Shown in pieces: positions 35,293-38,347 of a stretch of 38,347 bases of DNA; within the stretch, counting starts at the first letter, position 1, and each line of letters begins with the position of its first letter. The notes under the pieces are model-generated. The model saw nothing but the letters and a program-made list of their open reading frames with translations, made no database searches and had not been told where the DNA came from. The translations under genes were made by a program, and so were the position numbers. Origin of the DNA: Sedimentisphaerales bacterium (GTDB lineage Bacteria; Planctomycetota; Phycisphaerae; Sedimentisphaerales; Anaerobacaceae); NCBI GenBank assembly GCA_016936075.1, contig JAFGPS010000123.1:1-38347 (forward strand), written 5' to 3'.

Positions 35293-37134
35293 ATGAGCAT
35301 GAATATTTTAGGTATATCGGCATATTATCATGACAGTGCGGCGGCATTGGTCTGTGATGGGGAGATTGTCTCTGCCGCTCAGGAAGAAAGATTCACCCGA
35401 AAAAAACACGATAGCAACTTTCCTTTGAAAGCGATAGAATATTGCCTCAGTGAAGCTCAAATCAATATCGAGCAAATCAATTATGTCGTATTTTATGAAA
35501 AACCACTTGTGAAATTCGACAGGTTGCTGGAAACGTATATTTCCTATGCTCCGCAGGGTTTCAGGCAATTCATGATGGGAATCCCAATATGGCTCCGTCA
35601 AAAGCTTCATTTGCCTCGCGAAATAGACAAAGCTCTCGAACATAAATACAAAGGTCGATATGTTTTCACGGAACATCACGAATCTCATGCGGCAAGCGCA
35701 TTCTTTCCAAGTCCGTTTGAAGAAGCCGCAATCCTTACTATGGACGGTGTAGGCGAATGGGCAACCGCAAGTTTTGGAACCGGCCGCGGCAACAAGATAG
35801 ATATAACAAATGTGCTGCACTTTCCACACTCGCTCGGACTGCTTTATTCAGCTTTTACTTATTTCACCGGATTTCGAGTAAATTCGGGTGAATATAAACT
35901 TATGGGACTTGCTCCTTATGGAGAGCCGAAATATTATGACATTATTATGAAAGAACTTCTCGACCTGAAAGAAGATGGTTCGTTTAGATTGGATATGTCA
36001 TATTTTCCATATTGTCATAAGACGGTAATGACAGGAAAGAAATTTGAAAAACTGTTTGGAGGTCCGCCGCGAAAAGCAGAATCACCTCTAACACAGCGAG
36101 AAATGGATATGGCCGCGTCGATTCAGGCTGTTACCGAAGAAATAATGCTTAGAATGGCAAAACATGTCCATGAGCAAACCGGGATGAAGAATCTTGTTCT
36201 TGCAGGCGGTGTCGCTTTGAATTGTGTCGGGAACGGCAGAATTCTCCGTGAAAGCTCCTTTGAAAATATATGGATTCAGCCTGCATCAGGTGACGCCGGA
36301 GGTGCTCTCGGAGCTGCCTTGTTCGTCTGGTATCAATTGCTTGACAACAAAAGAATTATAGAAAGTCCCGACCTGCAAAAAGGTTCTCTTCTTGGGCCGT
36401 CATATAGTAATGAACAAATCACTGATTTTCTTGATTCCGTTCATGCAAAATATGAGCGATATTCAGACCAGGAACAGCTTATTGATAAAGCTGCAAATTT
36501 AATAAATAATGAAAAGGTTATCGGGTGGTTTCAGGGAAAAATGGAGTTCGGACCGCGTGCGTTGGGCAGCAGAAGTATTATTGGTGATGCGCGCAGCGAA
36601 ACGATGCAATCGATAATGAACCTGAAAATAAAATTCCGTGAGTCCTTCAGGCCGTTTGCACCTTGTGTGTTAAAAGAAGACCTCAAAGAATATTTTGACA
36701 TGCCGGATGGCCAGGAAAGCCCGTATATGCTGATTGTCGCGCCAGTGAATAATGATAAACGTCTGCCAGTCAATATTGATACGACAAAACTGAAAGGACT
36801 GGAAAAACTGAAAGCAAAACGAAGTTTGATTCCTGCTGTCACTCATGTCGATTATTCAGCGCGTGTCCAGACAGTCGATGCAATTCGTAATCCGAAACTG
36901 CATAGCCTGATGAGCCGATTCAAGGAAGTTTCGTCCTGCCCGGTCATAATCAATACGAGTTTTAATATCAGGGGCGAACCGATTGTATGTACGCCGGAAG
37001 ATGCTTACAGATGTTTTATGGCAACAAATATGGATGTGCTTGTTATGGAAGATGTCGTGCTTTATAAAGACCAGCAGCCGCAGACGAAAAAACTTGAAAT
37101 TGACGACTATAAAGCCCAGTTCCAATTGGATTAA
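35293..37134 (+). CDS. Carbamoyltransferase (NodU/CmcH family)
   Basis: ATP-dependent O-carbamoyltransferase that transfers carbamoyl from carbamoyl phosphate onto a sugar or secondary-metabolite hydroxyl. The N-terminal Kae1/TsaD-like domain begins ILGISAYYHDSAAALV, has EERFTRKKHDSNFP, and includes a metal-binding HHESHAASAF. The C-terminal YrdC-like domain (from about residue 400) contains QGKMEFGPRALGSRSIIGDAR and the FNIRGEPIVCTPEDA block. At 613 residues it is full length. The first ATG (35293) or the ATG two codons later could be used. With the SxtJ-like and DUF5989 genes downstream it forms a compact operon. Confidence 0.93.
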   Translation: MSMNILGISAYYHDSAAALVCDGEIVSAAQEERFTRKKHDSNFPLKAIEYCLSEAQINIEQINYVVFYEKPLVKFDRLLETYISYAPQGFRQFMMGIPIWLRQKLHLPREIDKALEHKYKGRYVFTEHHESHAASAFFPSPFEEAAILTMDGVGEWATASFGTGRGNKIDITNVLHFPHSLGLLYSAFTYFTGFRVNSGEYKLMGLAPYGEPKYYDIIMKELLDLKEDGSFRLDMSYFPYCHKTVMTGKKFEKLFGGPPRKAESPLTQREMDMAASIQAVTEEIMLRMAKHVHEQTGMKNLVLAGGVALNCVGNGRILRESSFENIWIQPASGDAGGALGAALFVWYQLLDNKRIIESPDLQKGSLLGPSYSNEQITDFLDSVHAKYERYSDQEQLIDKAANLINNEKVIGWFQGKMEFGPRALGSRSIIGDARSETMQSIMNLKIKFRESFRPFAPCVLKEDLKEYFDMPDGQESPYMLIVAPVNNDKRLPVNIDTTKLKGLEKLKAKRSLIPAVTHVDYSARVQTVDAIRNPKLHSLMSRFKEVSSCPVIINTSFNIRGEPIVCTPEDAYRCFMATNMDVLVMEDVVLYKDQQPQTKKLEIDDYKAQFQLD

Positions 37135-37156
37135 ACAAATATAAAAGAGAAATACT

Positions 37157-37576
37157 ATGTCAATGATTGAAATAGATTATAATCCAAGCAGAAAAAAACT
37201 TCGTGATTTTGGAATTATCGCTCTCGTTGCATCGATTATTTTATCTTTGCTTTTATATTTCTTCAAACATCTCGCTATTCAATGGATTTTTATAATCATC
37301 AGCGCAGGTTTGTTTATTTTTCTGAGCAGCTTAATATCATCAAAATTTACCAGGTTAATTTATCTTGGGCTCACTTTTTTAACATATCCAATCGGTTTCG
37401 TTGTAAATTCTTTGGTGATGGGAATATTTTATTTTCTTATAATTACACCTGTCGGGATAATTTTCAAGCTGTCAGGCAAAGATCCGCTTCATAGAAAATT
37501 TGACTATTCCACAAAAAGTTACTGGCTAAAACGCCAATCACCCGATAAACTCGATAGATATTTTCATCAATTTTGA
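37157..37576 (+). CDS. SxtJ-like membrane protein
   Basis: A 139-residue protein with about four hydrophobic segments (near 19-40, 44-62, 68-85, 87-108), opening with IEIDYNPSRKKLRDFGIIAL and ending in a conserved cytoplasmic tail, DYSTKSYWLKRQ. This pattern matches SxtJ, the small membrane protein found next to carbamoyltransferases (including in saxitoxin gene clusters, from which it is named). It lies 22 bases after the carbamoyltransferase, with an AAAGAGAAA ribosome binding site. Its biochemical role is not established. Confidence 0.85.
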   Translation: MSMIEIDYNPSRKKLRDFGIIALVASIILSLLLYFFKHLAIQWIFIIISAGLFIFLSSLISSKFTRLIYLGLTFLTYPIGFVVNSLVMGIFYFLIITPVGIIFKLSGKDPLHRKFDYSTKSYWLKRQSPDKLDRYFHQF

Positions 37577-37597
37577 AAAAAGATAGAGAATATATAT

Positions 37598-37801
37598 ATG
37601 GCTGACAAAAAAGAAAACAACAATAAGTTCGAAAATATCAACGCTGAAAAACGCCCTTCCATCGTTTCAGAATTCTGGTTTTTCCTGAAACACAACAAAA
37701 AATGGTGGCTCCTGCCGATTTTAATAATCCTTCTACTTTTAGGTTTATTAGTTCTGATAAGCGGTTCGTCACTGGCTCCGTTTATTTACCCTCTTTTCTA
37801 A
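37598..37801 (+). CDS. DUF5989-type small membrane protein
   Basis: A 67-residue protein with a polar N-terminus, the conserved block SEFWFFLKHNKKWWLLPILIILLLLG, and one C-terminal hydrophobic helix pair ending APFIYPLF. This matches the small DUF5989 proteins that accompany carbamoyltransferase-SxtJ pairs. It lies 21 bases after the SxtJ-like gene. Its function is unknown; it may act as a membrane partner of the carbamoyltransferase. Confidence 0.85.
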   Translation: MADKKENNNKFENINAEKRPSIVSEFWFFLKHNKKWWLLPILIILLLLGLLVLISGSSLAPFIYPLF

Positions 37802-37934
37802 TTTTCTACCTGACAATTAATTAGTTTGAATTTCAAGGTAAATATGGTATGTTTATTGTTATTATAGGACAATATTATGCTTATTTAGTTTTTTTAATGG
37901 AATTCCTGACTGGACACAATTTAAGGGGAACAAT

Positions 37935-38347
37935 ATGAGATATAGCAATTCTAATCGAAATTTGTCAAGACGTGATTTTTTGGGTGGAGCAACCGCGGCT
38001 ATAGCATCATTTACAATAGTACCAAGACACGTTCTTGCAGGCTCAGGGCAGCAGGCTCCAAGTGACAAGCTCAATATAGCCGCTATTGGTTGCGGCGGAC
38101 AGGCAGCGGGTGATATTCGAAGCGTTGGCAGTGAAAATATTGTAGCTCTCTGTGATGTGGATAAAAACAGAGCCGGTCAAACCATACAAAGTTATCCAAA
38201 TGTAAAGTTTTATACCGATTATCGTGAGATGCTCGAAAAGGAGCAGAATAATATAGACGCGGTCGTTGTCGCTACTCCTGATCATCATCATGCCCCCGCC
38301 TCAATAAGAGCAATGAAATTGAAAAAACATGTGTACGTCGAAAAACC
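37935..38347 (+). CDS. Gfo/Idh/MocA oxidoreductase with Tat signal (partial, runs off the window)
   Basis: The N-terminal ~137 residues of a NAD(P)-dependent sugar oxidoreductase. It has a twin-arginine signal (LSRRDFLGGATAAIAS), then the mature Rossmann fold: KLNIAAIGCGGQAAGDI with the dinucleotide loop, NIVALCDVDKNRA, DAVVVATPDHHHAPASI, and the conserved active-site-region EKP as the last residues in the window. AAGGGG at 37923-37928 supports the ATG at 37935. Tat-exported members are characteristic of planctomycetes and related groups. The C-terminal domain lies outside the window. Confidence 0.9.
   Translation, partial: MRYSNSNRNLSRRDFLGGATAAIASFTIVPRHVLAGSGQQAPSDKLNIAAIGCGGQAAGDIRSVGSENIVALCDVDKNRAGQTIQSYPNVKFYTDYREMLEKEQNNIDAVVVATPDHHHAPASIRAMKLKKHVYVEK

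Overview
This 38 kb window is AT-rich (I would guess about 40% GC) chromosomal DNA, probably from a planctomycete of the Phycisphaerae/Sedimentisphaerales type. That placement is an inference. It rests on Ser/Thr kinase, FHA-like and sigma-factor genes lying side by side, a VDGH-type pseudopilin, a Tat-exported lipoprotein sulfatase, a Tat-exported Gfo/Idh oxidoreductase, and a carbamoyltransferase-SxtJ-DUF5989 trio. I see no tRNA, rRNA, CRISPR array, transposase or phage gene.

Layout. (1) 11-5330: adenosylhomocysteinase, a membrane/TPR-like protein, a diguanylate cyclase and a metallo-beta-lactamase-fold hydrolase, all on the plus strand. (2) 5389-12640: a lone pseudopilin, then a converging minus-strand type IV pilus/type II secretion-like operon read pilM-pilN-pilO-(GspC/PilP-like)-pilT-pilC-pseudopilin-pseudopilin. 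It has no secretin, no PilB and no obvious major pilin. (3) 12988-17012: NUDIX hydrolase, Lon protease (the two stop codons overlap) and an FAH-family hydrolase. (4) 17370-26076: a plus-strand signalling block with a membrane-anchored PspA-like coiled-coil protein, a TPR-like/FHA-like protein, a large Ser/Thr kinase with a TM2 domain, a translationally coupled membrane protein, a sigma factor with a C-terminal Cys/His module, and a small protein with an R-x4-H motif. (5) 26235-35187: sulfatase, FGGY sugar kinase, HAD phosphatase, CE1-type esterase, hybrid histidine kinase and outer-membrane barrel, consistent with use of sulfated or esterified polysaccharides. (6) 35293-end: carbamoyltransferase, SxtJ-like protein, DUF5989 protein and the start of a Gfo/Idh oxidoreductase.

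The most unusual signal is between the genes, not in them. Many intergenic gaps hold degenerate repeats in strict 7-base phase, often as two inverted arms (for example GAC every 7 bases facing GTC every 7 bases at 17252-17340). The word differs from locus to locus while the period and inverted layout stay the same. One copy lies in frame in the linker of the diguanylate cyclase. A second repeat class is GC-rich tandem double hairpins. One of these (core CATGGGCTTCCAGCCCATG) occurs twice, once between the FHA-like and kinase genes and once in frame inside the FHA-like gene. The heptad layout resembles the short tandemly repeated heptanucleotides (STRR) of filamentous cyanobacteria. Whether the two are related cannot be decided from this sequence.

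Several gene starts were moved from the longest reading frame to the codon with a ribosome binding site. The sigma factor may be translated from a nearly leaderless mRNA.
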